Shown in pieces: positions 25,748 through 35,134 of a stretch of 64,000 nt of DNA. Where the stretch lies: positions 1,201,501 through 1,265,500 of the forward strand of contig NZ_VIWT01000001.1 in the NCBI RefSeq assembly GCF_007829815.1, in the 5' to 3' direction. The notes beneath the pieces were generated by a model. The model was not told the DNA's origin and ran no database searches. It saw only the letters and a program-made list of their open reading frames with translations. The translations under genes and the position numbers were made by a program. The DNA is from Kitasatospora viridis. Lineage in GTDB: Bacteria; Actinomycetota; Actinomycetes; Streptomycetales; Streptomycetaceae. Position 1 is the stretch's first letter. Each line of letters begins with the position of its first letter.

Positions 25748-27247
25748 TCAGGCGCCGCCGTTGTGCACGCTGAACGCGGAGCGGCGGGCCGCCCGCGCGA
25801 CGGCCGGGTCGGGGTGCACCGAGCTGACCGCGGTGAGCACCGAGGCGGCCCGGGCGTGGCCGGACTGCCGGGCACGGGCGAACAGCCGCACCGGGTCGCC
25901 GGCGCTGGCCCCCTCCACGTGGCCGACCAGCAGCTCGACCTCGCCGTGGTCGAGCACGGCGGCGGCGGTGTCCACCCAGAGCCAGGCGGCGTCCTCGGCG
26001 CTCAGCACGTCGGACGGGACCACCCCGCCCTCGTCCAGCTGCTCGGCCAGCCAGAGCAGCGCGTAGGGCCGCAGCACGGCCTCGTCGACGGCCGCCCGGA
26101 CCGCCTGCTCGGCGGTGCCGCCGGCCACCCGCAGCGCCTCGAAGGCGAGCCCGCGCAGCAGCGCGTCCTCGCCGCGGGCCACCTCCAGGAGTTCGGCGAC
26201 GGCGCGGTCCACCGGCCGGGCGGCGACCCAGGCGCGGTACTCGGCGCGGGCCGGGCCGGGCGAGTAGTTGGCGCAGGCGTCCAGCAGTTCCAGGGCGCTC
26301 TGCTCGATGTGGCCGGCGGCGGTCTGCGCGACGGTGCAGATCTCCTCCAGCTTGGCCCGCACCGCCCAGTGGCCGAGCGGCGAGAGCTCGGCGGCGCTGT
26401 CGTGCCGCTGCACGGCGCCGACGGCGGCCAGGCCGTCGAGCATCCAGTCGAGCACCGCGGCCACGTCGGAGGGCGCCGGCGGGGCGTCCACCTGGGGCTC
26501 CCGGCAGGTGCCGCGGACGGCCGAGACGGCGGAGGCGGCGTGCGGCACCGGGGAGAGCGAGGCGAAGTCGCTGCCGCCGTGCCGCCGTTCGTCCAGGCCG
26601 CGGCGGAGCAGCTCCATCAGCTCGTTCTCGACCACCGGGCCGTCGACGAGGTGGAGGAAGGAGAGCAGCTGCGGGGCCTGGTCGACGGCCTGCCCGGCGA
26701 GCACCGCGAAGACGCCGCGCAGGGCGGCGGGCGGGACCGGGGCGAGCAGGGTCCAGGCGTCGAACAGCGCGGCCCAGCCGCGCAGCACCGCCTCGTCGTC
26801 GTGCTCCCAGGCGTGCAGCCGCCAGCCGGGGGCGGCGCCGCCGTCCCGGGGTTCGACCAGGCCGACCAGCAGGGCCTGCCCCCAGGCCTTGGCGGCCGCC
26901 CCGACGGTCATGGCCAGGGCCCGGCCGGCCGCCCGGGCGTCCTGCGGGAGCAGTTCGCCGCGCTTGTCCACCGTCTCCAGCTCGCCGGCCCAGCGGGCGA
27001 TCCGCACCGCGTCGGTGAGCATCCGGCGGGCCAGCGGGGCGAGCTCGGCGGGACCGGGGAAGCCCTCCGGCACCGGGACCCGGCCGCGGCCTGGACCCGG
27101 CTTGGGGGTGCGTCGGCGGCTGGCGGAACGGCCCGGCTGCGCCGCATCGACCCGGCGGGCCGTACCGGGCAGACGGGTCACCGTCGCGCCGGTGCCCGTG
27201 GTCGGCGGGAGCGGGGCATCACGGTCGCGCGGGTTCCGAGACGTCAC
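25748..27247 (-). CDS. Conserved-looking hypothetical protein (499 aa)
   Basis: No family is recognised. The first ~60 residues are Arg/Pro/Thr-rich and probably disordered (PLPPTTGTGATVTRLPGTARR, RRRTPKPGPGRGRVPVPEGFP). The rest is strongly helical and acidic, with tryptophan-containing helices (WAGELETVDKRGELLP, WRLHAWEHDDEAVLRGWAALFDAW, WMLDGLAAVGAVQRHD) and HEAT-like C-terminal repeats (LLRGLAFEALRVAGG, AEDAAWLWVDTAAAV, ARQSGHARAASVLTAVSSV). There are no signal peptide, transmembrane or catalytic motifs. It resembles cytoplasmic scaffold proteins of actinomycetes. The RAASVLTAVSSVHPDPAVARAARRSAF tail looks like a HEAT unit. Confidence 0.6.
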   Translation of the reverse strand: MTSRNPRDRDAPLPPTTGTGATVTRLPGTARRVDAAQPGRSASRRRTPKPGPGRGRVPVPEGFPGPAELAPLARRMLTDAVRIARWAGELETVDKRGELLPQDARAAGRALAMTVGAAAKAWGQALLVGLVEPRDGGAAPGWRLHAWEHDDEAVLRGWAALFDAWTLLAPVPPAALRGVFAVLAGQAVDQAPQLLSFLHLVDGPVVENELMELLRRGLDERRHGGSDFASLSPVPHAASAVSAVRGTCREPQVDAPPAPSDVAAVLDWMLDGLAAVGAVQRHDSAAELSPLGHWAVRAKLEEICTVAQTAAGHIEQSALELLDACANYSPGPARAEYRAWVAARPVDRAVAELLEVARGEDALLRGLAFEALRVAGGTAEQAVRAAVDEAVLRPYALLWLAEQLDEGGVVPSDVLSAEDAAWLWVDTAAAVLDHGEVELLVGHVEGASAGDPVRLFARARQSGHARAASVLTAVSSVHPDPAVARAARRSAFSVHNGGA

Positions 27248-27472
27248 GCCGTGCAGTCTTCCCCGTGTAAGGGGCGGTTGTCACATCGAGTTCGGCGCGT
27301 CTTGTGGCGGACCGGGTTGCGCGGGTGGCGGACTCGGGGCAAGAGCGGCCAAACCGGGCTGCCGTGACCTGTGCACGACACTACTGCCGGTACGGAGCGT
27401 GGTCAAGGGGTCACCACGTGCACGCGGGTCGGAAGGCGCGTGGCCCGGCGTTTCGGACCGGATGGTTCCGGT

Positions 27473-28603
27473 TCAGAGGATCGGCGTCAGGAACCGCCGG
27501 AGCATCTCCTCGTAGTGCTGCGCGTCGGCGTTCCACAGCGCCGCGTGGGCGGCCCCGGGGACGGTCCGCAGGGTCACCAGGTCGTGCCGGCGGTGGGCCA
27601 GGTGCTCGGCCGCCCGCAGCGGCGCCACGGCGTCCTGCGGGCTCTGCAGCAGCAGCGTGGGCACGGCCAGGTCGGCGCCCTCGGCGATCCGGGCCAGCCC
27701 GGCCAGGTCCACCCCCGTGCGCCCCTCCGCCGCCCAGGCGCCCAACTGCCCCGCCAGCGCCCCGGGCACCCCCGCCCGGGCCGCCACCCCGCGCACCGTG
27801 GCGGCCGGCTCCAGCACCGGGGAGTCCAGCACCAGGCCGGCCAGCTGGTCCCGGTGGTCGGAACGGACGGCCGTCTGCAGCACCGCGGTGGCGCCGACCG
27901 ACCAGCCGTACAGCACGATCCGGCCGGCCCCGGCCTCCTTGGCGAACCGGATCGCCGCGTCCACGTCCCGCCACTCGGTCTCGCCGAAGTGGCCCAGCCC
28001 GTCCGGCGAGGCGGGCGCGCCCTGGTCGCCGCGCAGGCTGATCACCAGGGCCGGCAACTGAAGCCGCTTGAGCAGCGGCAGCACCGGCAGGGCCTGCCGG
28101 CGGTCGGCCAGCGCGCCGTGCACCAGGACCACCCAGGTGCCGCGCACCGCCGGGACGTACCAGGCGGGCATCCGGCCCAGCTCGCCGTCGACCACCACGT
28201 CCATGTAGTCGAGCCCGCAGGCCGAGCCCGGGTCGCCGCGCAGCACCCGGGCGGTCAGCTCCACCTCGGCGCCGGCCTCGGGCAGCGTGCCGGTGGCGGC
28301 CTCCAGCCGGCGGGTGACGGTGGTCGGTGCGGTGCCCAGCACGCCGCCGACCACCGCGTGGCCGCCGGGCCACTCCAGCGCGTACCGGCCGCGCCGGGTG
28401 CTGGCCACGGTGCGGGTCAGCACCACCTCACGGGCCGTCACCCGGTGCACCTTCAGCACCGGCTCGCCGGCCGCCGGACCGCCCTCGACGTCCTGCTCCG
28501 GACGGATCGTCAGGTCGGAGACCCGCCGGCCCAGCAGCAGGGCGGCCGCGCCCGCTCCGATCACGACGGTGGTGGCGGCGGCGACGACGGTTCCCCAACG
28601 CAT
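27473..28603 (-). CDS. Membrane-anchored alpha/beta hydrolase
   Basis: The product is 376 aa from the ATG at 28603, which has GGGAGA 9 bases upstream and opens a transmembrane helix (MRWGTVVAAATTVVIGAGAA). The hydrolase core has VLVHGALADRRQALPVLPLL (oxyanion region), the nucleophile elbow LYGWSVGAT (GxSxG), and DSPVLEP. The putative acid and histidine lie in LLQSPQDAVAPLRAA and PGAAHAALWNADAQHYEE. The anchor predicts the catalytic domain outside the membrane. An ester or peptide substrate is possible; nothing more specific can be said. Confidence 0.85.
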   Translation of the reverse strand: MRWGTVVAAATTVVIGAGAAALLLGRRVSDLTIRPEQDVEGGPAAGEPVLKVHRVTAREVVLTRTVASTRRGRYALEWPGGHAVVGGVLGTAPTTVTRRLEAATGTLPEAGAEVELTARVLRGDPGSACGLDYMDVVVDGELGRMPAWYVPAVRGTWVVLVHGALADRRQALPVLPLLKRLQLPALVISLRGDQGAPASPDGLGHFGETEWRDVDAAIRFAKEAGAGRIVLYGWSVGATAVLQTAVRSDHRDQLAGLVLDSPVLEPAATVRGVAARAGVPGALAGQLGAWAAEGRTGVDLAGLARIAEGADLAVPTLLLQSPQDAVAPLRAAEHLAHRRHDLVTLRTVPGAAHAALWNADAQHYEEMLRRFLTPIL

Positions 28604-28693
28604 GGCTCTCCCAGGGGTGCTGATGGCGGCTCGGGACCCCACCAGTTCAACCCGGCGCGCGGGTTCCGGCCACCGCTGTGATCCCGTCGGGCG

Positions 28694-29386
28694 TCAGACC
28701 GGCAGGCCGCCGGTGCCGCCGCGGGCCAGCAGGCTCCAGAACCGGGCGGGCCGCGACTCGGCGGGCACGGGGCCCTCGGCGGGAGTGGTCGCGCCCCAGT
28801 GGGAGGGGACCTGGTGCTCGGCGTGCAGCGCGGCCAGCACCTGGCCGAGCCGCTCGGGCGGGACCGGCACCAGCTTGGCGAGGGCCGGCAGCTGGGCCCG
28901 CCAGCGGCCCTCCACGCACTGGCGCAGCCGCTCGTCCAGCTCGGCCTCGGCGCCGGTGACCCGGACGAAGTCGCGCAGCGTCATGCCGAACAGCTCGACC
29001 AGCGCGGCGGCCTGCTCGGGGTCGCCGGTCCAGCGGCCGGTCAGCTCGGCGGTGGCGTAGCTGCGCAGGCCCAGGCCGATCCGGGTGGCGGCGTGCTGCT
29101 GGCTGAGCTCGCGGGCCAGCCGGTAGTCGCGCAGGCTGCCCGGCCGCACCCCCATCAGCTGCACCGGCGGGCACCAGAGCGCCCGGGCCAGGGCGATGAA
29201 CTCCTGTTCGCTCGGCCGGAACTCGCCGCTCTCGAAGCCCAGCACGTGGCTGGGCAGCAGCCGCACGCCGTGCGCCGCCATGCCCTCGGCCACCTGCTCC
29301 GGACTGAGGCCCAGGCCGTCCCGGTGCGCCCGGGCGGCCTGCGGGGAGAACGGGACCGGGGCGGGGGCCGGGCTGCTTCTTCGCAT
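28694..29386 (-). CDS. XRE-like helix-turn-helix regulator
   Basis: The product is 230 aa. The N-terminal helices AARAHRDGLGLSPEQVAEGMAAHGV and VLGFESGEFRPSEQEFIALARALWCPP match a cro/C1-type HTH with its recognition helix around residues 30-60. A second similar segment (YRLARELSQQHAATRIGLGLRSYATAEL) follows, giving a duplicated HTH look. The C-terminus (ELDERLRQCVEGRWRAQLPALAKLVPV) may sense a ligand or oligomerise. It is divergent from the cobalamin riboswitch transcript, but no link to B12 is shown. The function is a DNA-binding regulator of unknown target. Confidence 0.7.
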   Translation of the reverse strand: MRRSSPAPAPVPFSPQAARAHRDGLGLSPEQVAEGMAAHGVRLLPSHVLGFESGEFRPSEQEFIALARALWCPPVQLMGVRPGSLRDYRLARELSQQHAATRIGLGLRSYATAELTGRWTGDPEQAAALVELFGMTLRDFVRVTGAEAELDERLRQCVEGRWRAQLPALAKLVPVPPERLGQVLAALHAEHQVPSHWGATTPAEGPVPAESRPARFWSLLARGGTGGLPV

Positions 29387-29554
29387 GGCCCGACGCTAGG
29401 CCCGCCCCAGGTCGGCCCCCAGCCGCCGAACGCACGAAGCGCCGCCGCACCCCTTGACGGACCGTTGGACGATCCACCAGTGCGGACACCCCCGACCGGG
29501 CGGCCCCGCGGTGTGATCAACCACGCCCGGCGGGGCCGGGTCGCCTGGTTGACG
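29387..29554. promoter_or_regulatory. Promoter region between the XRE gene and the cobalamin riboswitch
   Basis: These 168 bases should carry the divergent promoters. No clear -35/-10 pair or dyad could be singled out. Confidence 0.35.
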
Positions 29555-29740
29555 CGCGGTTTGACGGCGTGGTGGGATCCATGGGCCAAACGGAGGCAAG
29601 CAGAGGAAGCCGGTGCGAATCCGGCGCGGTCCCGCCACTGTCACCGGGGAGTCCGTCCGGGGAGTCGATCCGCGGGGCGCTCACCCCGCGAGCCAGGAAC
29701 TCTCGCCCCCGGTTCGTCGATCCAGGGCGCGGACCCTGAG
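29555..29740 (+). ncRNA. Cobalamin riboswitch
   Basis: The hallmark B12 box is at 29608-29641: AGCCGGTGCGAATCCGG, then CGCGGTCCCGCCACTGT. The upstream GGTGGGATCCATGGG and GCAAGCAGAGGAAGCCGG parts form the ligand-binding core. The downstream GAGCCAGGAACTC at about 29690-29702 is the conserved 3' element preceding the P1 closing strand. The box ends about 115 bases before the cbiB start. With adenosylcobalamin bound it should turn down the cob operon behind it. The outer boundaries are approximate because the P1 helix was not folded computationally. Confidence 0.88.
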
Positions 29741-29755
29741 TGAGGACACCCACCG

Positions 29756-30700
29756 ATGCAGCGCGCCCTGCCGCCCGCGTCCGCCTACGCCCTCGGCGCG
29801 GTCGCCGGGTACGCCGCCGACGCCGTGTTCGGCGATCCCCGCCGCGGCCACCCGGTGGCCCTGTTCGGCCGCGCCGCCCACCGCCTGGAACTCCTGCTGC
29901 ACCGCGACCACCGCGGCGCCGGCGCGCTGCACACCGCGCTCGCGGTCGGCGCGGTGGCGGCCGGCGCGGCCGCCCTGCAGCACCGGGCGGACCCGTTGCG
30001 CCGGACCGTCACCGCCGGCCTCGCCGCCTTCACCGTGCTCGGCGGCACCTCGCTGGCCCGGGAGGCCCGCACCATCGGCGGCGCGCTGGCGGCCGGCGAC
30101 CTGGCGGCGGCGCGCGGGCGGCTGCCGCACCTGTGCGGGCGGGACCCGAGCGGGCTGGACGAGCAGCAGATCGCCCGCGCCGTGGTCGAGTCGGTGGCCG
30201 AGAACACCGCGGACGCCGTGGTGAACGCCCTGGTCTGGGGCGCGCTGGCCGGTGCGCCTGGGCTGCTGGCCTTCCGGGCCGTGAACACGCTGGACGCGAT
30301 GGTGGGTCACAAGTCGGCGCGCTACCGGCGGTTCGGCTGGGCGGCGGCCCGGCTGGACGACGTGGCGGGCTGGCCGGGGGCCCGGCTGACCGCGCTGCTG
30401 ACCGTGGCGGCCGCCGAGGACCGGGGCCGGGCCTGGCGGGTCTGGCGGCGGGACGGCTCGGCGCACCCGAGCCCCAACGCGGGCCAGGCCGAGTCGGCCT
30501 TCGCGGGCGCGCTGGGCGTGCGGCTCGGCGGCACGCTCCAGTACGGCACCAGGACGGAGCACCGGCCGGTGCTGGGCGCCGAGCTGCGCCCGGTGGCGGC
30601 CCCGGACATCGAACGGGCCTGCCGGCTGTCCCGCCGGGTCGGCCTGCTGGCCCTGGGCACCACGGTGGCGGCCCGACTGCTCTGGAAGGGGCGCAAGTGA
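29756..30700 (+). CDS. cbiB: Adenosylcobinamide-phosphate synthase
   Basis: The product is 314 aa, a CobD/CbiB-family integral membrane protein. [21 protein letters not shown] at the start, [29 protein letters not shown] in the middle, [23 protein letters not shown] and [19 protein letters not shown] are all family blocks. It attaches the aminopropanol (phosphate) arm to adenosylcobyric acid at the membrane. It is the first gene behind the riboswitch. The following cobQ start overlaps its stop (GTGA). Confidence 0.95.
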   Translation: MQRALPPASAYALGAVAGYAADAVFGDPRRGHPVALFGRAAHRLELLLHRDHRGAGALHTALAVGAVAAGAAALQHRADPLRRTVTAGLAAFTVLGGTSLAREARTIGGALAAGDLAAARGRLPHLCGRDPSGLDEQQIARAVVESVAENTADAVVNALVWGALAGAPGLLAFRAVNTLDAMVGHKSARYRRFGWAAARLDDVAGWPGARLTALLTVAAAEDRGRAWRVWRRDGSAHPSPNAGQAESAFAGALGVRLGGTLQYGTRTEHRPVLGAELRPVAAPDIERACRLSRRVGLLALGTTVAARLLWKGRK

Positions 30701-32223
30701 GCAACGCGATCCTGATCGCCGGCACCACCTCGGACGCGGGGAAGAGCGTGGTGACCGCCGGGATCTGCCGCTGGCTGGTCCGGCGGGGCGTCAAGGTGGC
30801 GCCGTTCAAGGCGCAGAACATGTCGCTGAACTCGATGGTCACCGCGGACGGCGCGGAGATCGGTCGGGCCCAGGTGATGCAGGCGCAGGCGGCCCGGGTG
30901 GAGCCGGAGGCGGCGATGAACCCGGTGCTGCTGAAGCCCGGCGCCGACGGGCGCAGCCAGGTGGTACTGCTGGGGCGCCCGGTGGCGGAGGTGGGCGCGC
31001 TGGACTACCGGGAGCGCAAGCCCTACCTGTTGGAGCGTTCGCTGGAGTGCCTGGCCGATCTGCGCCGCCGGTTCGACGTGGTGGTGTGCGAGGGCGCGGG
31101 CTCGCCGGCCGAGATCAACCTGCGCGACCGGGACATCGCCAACATGGGCCTGGCCCGGGCCGCCGACCTGCCGGTGCTGGTGGTCGGCGACATCGACCGG
31201 GGCGGCGTGTTCGCCGCGATGTACGGCACCCTGGCGCTGCTGGAGGCGGCCGACCAGGCGCTGGTCGCGGGCTGGCTGGTGAACAAGTTCCGCGGCGACG
31301 CCCGGCTGCTGAAGCCGGGGCTGGACATGCTGCACGAGCTGACGGGGCGTCCGGTGCTGGGCACCCTGCCGATGCTGGCCGACCTCTGGCTGGACGCCGA
31401 GGACTCGCTCGACCTGTCCACCGCCGTGACCCGCTCGGGCACCGTCGGCCCGTACGGCGAGGACGTGCTGCGGGTCGCCGTGCTGCGGCTGCCCCGGCTC
31501 TCCAACTTCACCGACCTGGACGCGCTGGCCCAGGAGCCGGGCGTGCTGGTGCGCTGGGCCACCCGGCCCGAGGAGCTGGCCGACGCCGACCTGGTGGTGC
31601 TGCCCGGCACCCGGGCCACCGTGGCCGACCTGGCCTGGCTGCGCGAACGCGGCCTGGAGCGGCCGCTGCTGGCCCGGGCCGCCGAGGGGCGGCCGGTGCT
31701 GGGCGTCTGCGGCGGCTACCAGATGCTGTCCCGGCGGATCACCGACGCCGTCGAGTCCGGCGCGGGCGCCGTGGACGGGCTCGGGCTGCTGCCGGTCGAG
31801 GTGGAGTTCGCGGTCGAGAAGACCCTCGGGCGCCCGGTCGGCGAGGCGTACGGCGAGCGGGTCGAGGGCTACGAGATCCACCACGGCATCGCCCGGGTGG
31901 ACGGCGGCGAGCCCTTCCTGGACGGCTGCCGGGTCGGCGCGGTCTGGGGCACCACCTGGCACGGCGCGCTGGAGAACGACGGCTTCCGCCGGGCCTTCCT
32001 GCGCGAGGTGGCGGCGGTGGCCGGGCGGCGGTTCGTGCCGGCCCCGGACACCTCCTTCGCCGCGGCCCGGGAGGAGCGGCTGGACCGGCTGGGGGACCTG
32101 ATCGAGGAACACGCCGACACCGACGCGCTGTGGCGGCTGATCGAGGGCGGGGCGCCCGCCGGGCTGCCGTTCGTCCCACCGGGCGCTCCGGCGCCCCGTG
32201 CTGTGGAGGGTGAAGAGCTGTGA
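30697..32223 (+). CDS. cobQ: Adenosylcobyric acid synthase
   Basis: The product is 508 aa from the GTG at 30697, overlapping the cbiB stop. The N-terminal dethiobiotin-synthetase-like ATPase has [19 protein letters not shown] (P-loop, residues 8-26), [12 protein letters not shown] and [21 protein letters not shown]. The C-terminal class I glutamine amidotransferase has the nucleophile cysteine in [12 protein letters not shown] near residue 338 and the histidine in GYEIHHGIA. It amidates four side chains (b, d, e, g) of adenosylcobyrinic acid a,c-diamide. It is co-translated with both neighbours. Confidence 0.96.
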   Translation: MSNAILIAGTTSDAGKSVVTAGICRWLVRRGVKVAPFKAQNMSLNSMVTADGAEIGRAQVMQAQAARVEPEAAMNPVLLKPGADGRSQVVLLGRPVAEVGALDYRERKPYLLERSLECLADLRRRFDVVVCEGAGSPAEINLRDRDIANMGLARAADLPVLVVGDIDRGGVFAAMYGTLALLEAADQALVAGWLVNKFRGDARLLKPGLDMLHELTGRPVLGTLPMLADLWLDAEDSLDLSTAVTRSGTVGPYGEDVLRVAVLRLPRLSNFTDLDALAQEPGVLVRWATRPEELADADLVVLPGTRATVADLAWLRERGLERPLLARAAEGRPVLGVCGGYQMLSRRITDAVESGAGAVDGLGLLPVEVEFAVEKTLGRPVGEAYGERVEGYEIHHGIARVDGGEPFLDGCRVGAVWGTTWHGALENDGFRRAFLREVAAVAGRRFVPAPDTSFAAAREERLDRLGDLIEEHADTDALWRLIEGGAPAGLPFVPPGAPAPRAVEGEEL

Positions 32224-34301
32224 GTGACGTCCGTTATCCGTTCACCGCGGTGGTCGGGATGGCCGACCTGCGGCTGTCGCTGCTGCTGAACGCCGTCTCG
32301 CCGGCCGTCGGCGGGGTGCTGGTGCGCGGCGAGAAGGGCACCGCCAAGTCCACCATGGTGCGGGCGCTGGCCGGCCTGCTGCCGTCGATCGCGGTGGCCG
32401 AGCAGTGCCGGTTCGCCTGCGACCCGGCGGCCCCCGACCCGCAGTGCCCGGACGCGCCGCACGGCGCGGGCTCGCACGAGCGGCCGGCCCGGCTGGTCGA
32501 GCTGCCGGTGGGCGTGACCGAGGACCGCATCGTCGGCTCGCTCGACCTGGAGCAGGCGCTGGCCCAGGGCGTGAAGGCCTACGAGCCGGGCCTGCTGGCC
32601 CAGGCGCACCGCGGCGTGCTCTACATCGACGAGGTCAACCTGCTGCAGGACCACGTGGTCGACCTGCTGCTGGACGCGGCGGCGATGGGCCGCTCCTACG
32701 TGGAGCGCGAGGGCGTCTCGGTGCGGCACGCGGCCCGCTTCCTGCTGGTCGGCACGATGAACCCGGAGGAGGGCGAGCTGCGGCCGCAGCTGCTCGACCG
32801 GTTCGGGCTGACCGTGGAGATCGCGGCCACCCGGGAGCCGGCCGAGCGGGCCGAGGTGGTGCGCCGCCGGCTCGCCTACGACGCCGACCCGGCGGGCTTC
32901 GCGGCCGGCTACCGGGCGGACGAGCGGGCGCTGGCCGAGCAGATCGCCCGGGCCCGGGAGCTGCTGCCCGCCGTCGAGCTGGGGGACGCCGCGCTGCGTC
33001 AGATCACCGCCGTCTGCGCCGCCTTCGAGGTGGACGGGCTGCGGGCGGACATCGTGATGGCCCGCACGGCGGTCGCGCTGGCCGCCTGGGCCGGGCGGAC
33101 CCGGGTGCTGGAGGAGGACGTCCGCAAGGCGGCCCAGCTGGCCCTGCCGCACCGGCGGCGGCGCAACCCGTTCGACGCGCCCGGGCTGGACGAGGAGCAG
33201 CTGGACCGGACGCTGAGCGAGCACAGCGAGCCGGAGGAGCCCACTGAGCCCGAGCCCGACGGCGACGGGCCGGACGGTGACGGGCCGGGCGACGGCGGCC
33301 CCGGTGACGGCGGGCCGGACGGTGGGGGCGGTGCTCCCGAGCCTGCGTCAGCCGATGCTCCGTCAGCCGACCCCGCCGGACCTGACGCACCTGACGCACC
33401 TGAGACCTCGTCACCCGAGGCGGCCCCCCGGCTCCCCAAGCCCGGCGGCCCCGCCCCGGAGTCCTCCCCCGTCGCGGCCGGCGAGGCCTACCGCACCCGG
33501 CTCTTCAAGGTGCCCGGCACCGGGCACGGCGCCCGCGGCCGCCGCTCCCCCGCCGAGACCGACGGCGGCCACACCATCCGGGCCCGCCGCCCGCACGGCG
33601 CGCTGACCCGGCTGCACCTGTCCGCCACCCTGCAGGCGGCCGCCCCGCAGCAGCTGGCCCGCGGCCGCAGCGGCCGGGCGCTGGTGCTGCGCACGGACGA
33701 CTTCCGCGAGCAGGTGCGCAAGGGCCGCGAGTCCAACCTGGTGCTGTTCGTGGTGGACGCCTCCGGCTCGATGGCGGCCCGGCAGCGGATGACCGCCGTC
33801 AAGGGCGCGGTGCTGTCGCTGCTGATGGACGCCTACCAGCGGCGGGACAAGATCGGCATGATCACCTTCCGGGGCGGCGGCGCCGAGCTCGCGCTGCCGC
33901 CCACCTCCTCGGTGGAGGTCGGCGCGGCCCGCCTGGAGCAGCTGCCCACCGGCGGGCGCACCCCGCTGGCCGCCGGCCTGCTGCGGGCGCACGAGGTGCT
34001 GCGGCTGGAGCGGGTGCGCGACCCGCTGCGCCGCCCGCTGCTGGTGGTGGTGACCGACGGCCGGGCCACCGGCGGGCGCGGCGCGCTGGCCGAGGCCGGC
34101 CGGGCCGCCGGGCTGCTGGCCGCCCAGGGCACCGCCGCCGTGGTGCTGGACTGCGAGTCCGGGCCGGTCCGGCTCGGCCTGGCCCGCACCCTGGCCGGCC
34201 AGTTGAACGCCACCGCCGTCACCCTGGACGAGCTGCGCGCCGAGGGCGTGGCCGCCCTGGTGCACGCCCACCGTTCCCCCTCCCAGCGAAAGGCAGCGTG
34301 A
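32220..34301 (+). CDS. Magnesium/cobalt-chelatase-type I-D fusion ATPase (VWA protein)
   Basis: The product is 693 aa. An AAA+ module (ChlI-like) has Walker [10 protein letters not shown] at residues 37-45, Walker [11 protein letters not shown] near 135, and sensor [21 protein letters not shown] very acidic Pro/Gly/Asp linker (about 335-430, [20 protein letters not shown]) joins it to a C-terminal von Willebrand A domain with the MIDAS motif DASGSM near residue 513. Such fusions energise metal insertion together with CobN. CobN is not in this window, and the gene's direct coupling to cobQ (GTGA) and cobO points to cobalt chelation. Chaperone-like MoxR/VWA roles are an alternative. Confidence 0.85.
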   Translation: MSDVRYPFTAVVGMADLRLSLLLNAVSPAVGGVLVRGEKGTAKSTMVRALAGLLPSIAVAEQCRFACDPAAPDPQCPDAPHGAGSHERPARLVELPVGVTEDRIVGSLDLEQALAQGVKAYEPGLLAQAHRGVLYIDEVNLLQDHVVDLLLDAAAMGRSYVEREGVSVRHAARFLLVGTMNPEEGELRPQLLDRFGLTVEIAATREPAERAEVVRRRLAYDADPAGFAAGYRADERALAEQIARARELLPAVELGDAALRQITAVCAAFEVDGLRADIVMARTAVALAAWAGRTRVLEEDVRKAAQLALPHRRRRNPFDAPGLDEEQLDRTLSEHSEPEEPTEPEPDGDGPDGDGPGDGGPGDGGPDGGGGAPEPASADAPSADPAGPDAPDAPETSSPEAAPRLPKPGGPAPESSPVAAGEAYRTRLFKVPGTGHGARGRRSPAETDGGHTIRARRPHGALTRLHLSATLQAAAPQQLARGRSGRALVLRTDDFREQVRKGRESNLVLFVVDASGSMAARQRMTAVKGAVLSLLMDAYQRRDKIGMITFRGGGAELALPPTSSVEVGAARLEQLPTGGRTPLAAGLLRAHEVLRLERVRDPLRRPLLVVVTDGRATGGRGALAEAGRAAGLLAAQGTAAVVLDCESGPVRLGLARTLAGQLNATAVTLDELRAEGVAALVHAHRSPSQRKAA

Positions 34302-34903
34302 TCCCCGTGCCGCAGGGCAAGCCCGAGGTCGTCCCCGACGACGGCCTGACCACCCGTCAGCGCCGTACCCAGCCGATCACCGCCGTGCACACCGGCCCCG
34401 GCAAGGGCAAGTCCACCGCCGCCTTCGGGCTGGCGCTGCGGGCCTGGAACCAGGGCTGGCCGATCGGGGTGTTCCAGTTCGTCAAGTCGGCCAAGTGGAA
34501 GGTCGGCGAGGAGAACGCGCTGAAGGTGCTGGGCGCCTCCGGCGAGGGCGGCAGCGTCACCTGGCACAAGATGGGCGAGGGCTGGTCCTGGGTGCAGCGC
34601 GACCTGGAGTCCAGCGAGGAGGCCGCCAAGGAGGGCTGGGAGCAGGTCAAGCGCGACCTGGCCGCCGAGACCTACCGGCTGTACGTGCTGGACGAGTTCA
34701 CCTACCCGATGAAGTGGGGCTGGGTGGACGTGGCCGAGGTGGTCGAGGTGCTGCGCAACCGGCCCGGCAACCAGCACGTGGTGATCACCGGCCGGGACGC
34801 GGCCGAGGCGCTGCTCGACGTGGCCGACCTGGTCACCGAGATGACCAAGGTGAAGCACCCGATGGACGCCGGCCGCAAGGGCCAGCGCGGGATCGAGTGG
34901 TAG
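34298..34903 (+). CDS. cobO: Corrinoid adenosyltransferase (CobA/CobO/BtuR type)
   Basis: The product is 201 aa from the GTG at 34298, overlapping the chelatase stop, with GAAAGG upstream. The P-loop is HTGPGKGKST at residues 31-40. FQFVKSAKWKVGEENALKVLG, WHKMGEGWSW and LDEFTYPMKWGWVDVAEVVEVL are family blocks. It transfers the adenosyl group from ATP to cob(I)yrinate a,c-diamide or cobinamide. The gene is followed within 5 bases by the MITE-like element, which separates it from cobB. Confidence 0.95.
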   Translation: MIPVPQGKPEVVPDDGLTTRQRRTQPITAVHTGPGKGKSTAAFGLALRAWNQGWPIGVFQFVKSAKWKVGEENALKVLGASGEGGSVTWHKMGEGWSWVQRDLESSEEAAKEGWEQVKRDLAAETYRLYVLDEFTYPMKWGWVDVAEVVEVLRNRPGNQHVVITGRDAAEALLDVADLVTEMTKVKHPMDAGRKGQRGIEW

Positions 34904-34908
34904 GACCG

Positions 34909-35127
34909 GGGCCTGTCTTCCGGATCACGCCGGGCGGTCGCCGCCGGGGCACGCACGCCCCCAGCCTTCGGCCGGGAGGGACCCCCACGACGGCTTCTCG
35001 TCAGTCGCCGATGCTCCGCATGGACTCTCCCCCAGCCTTCGGCTGGGAGGGGCCCCCATCCTCGGCACCGCCGATGCACGCACCCCAACGACGCCCGCTG
35101 ATCCGACGTGATCCGGAAGACAGGCCC
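34909..35127. mobile_element. MITE-like non-autonomous element in the cob operon (21-bp perfect terminal inverted repeats)
   Basis: The left end 34909-34929 begins GGGCCTGTCTTCCGG and the right end 35107-35127 is its exact reverse complement over 21 bases. The 219-bp body has no transposase. The ends resemble those of Streptomyces IS5-like insertion sequences/MITEs (memory, not searched). No clear target-site duplication is visible. The element fills almost the whole cobO-cobB gap. Its right arm supplies GGAAGACAGG just ahead of the cobB GTG, the only ribosome-site-like purine run there. Confidence 0.75.
34958..35058. repeat. Two copies of a 30-bp hairpin-forming repeat inside the MITE
   Basis: Copy one is 34958-34987 and copy two 35029-35058. 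Each has the pattern CCCCCAGCCTTCGGC-(C/T)GGGAGGG followed by (A/G)CCCCCA, differing at 2 positions. Each can fold into a stem with a TTCG loop (AGCC-TTCG-GCT). Similar CCTTCGGC elements are scattered in Streptomyces intergenic DNA (general knowledge). Confidence 0.7.
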
Positions 35128-35134
35128 TTAGCAC

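Noticed and set aside
34909..35127. Inverted repeats as a transcription terminator
   Set aside because: Arms are separated by 177 bases, too far for a terminator. The two short internal hairpins are separate repeats.
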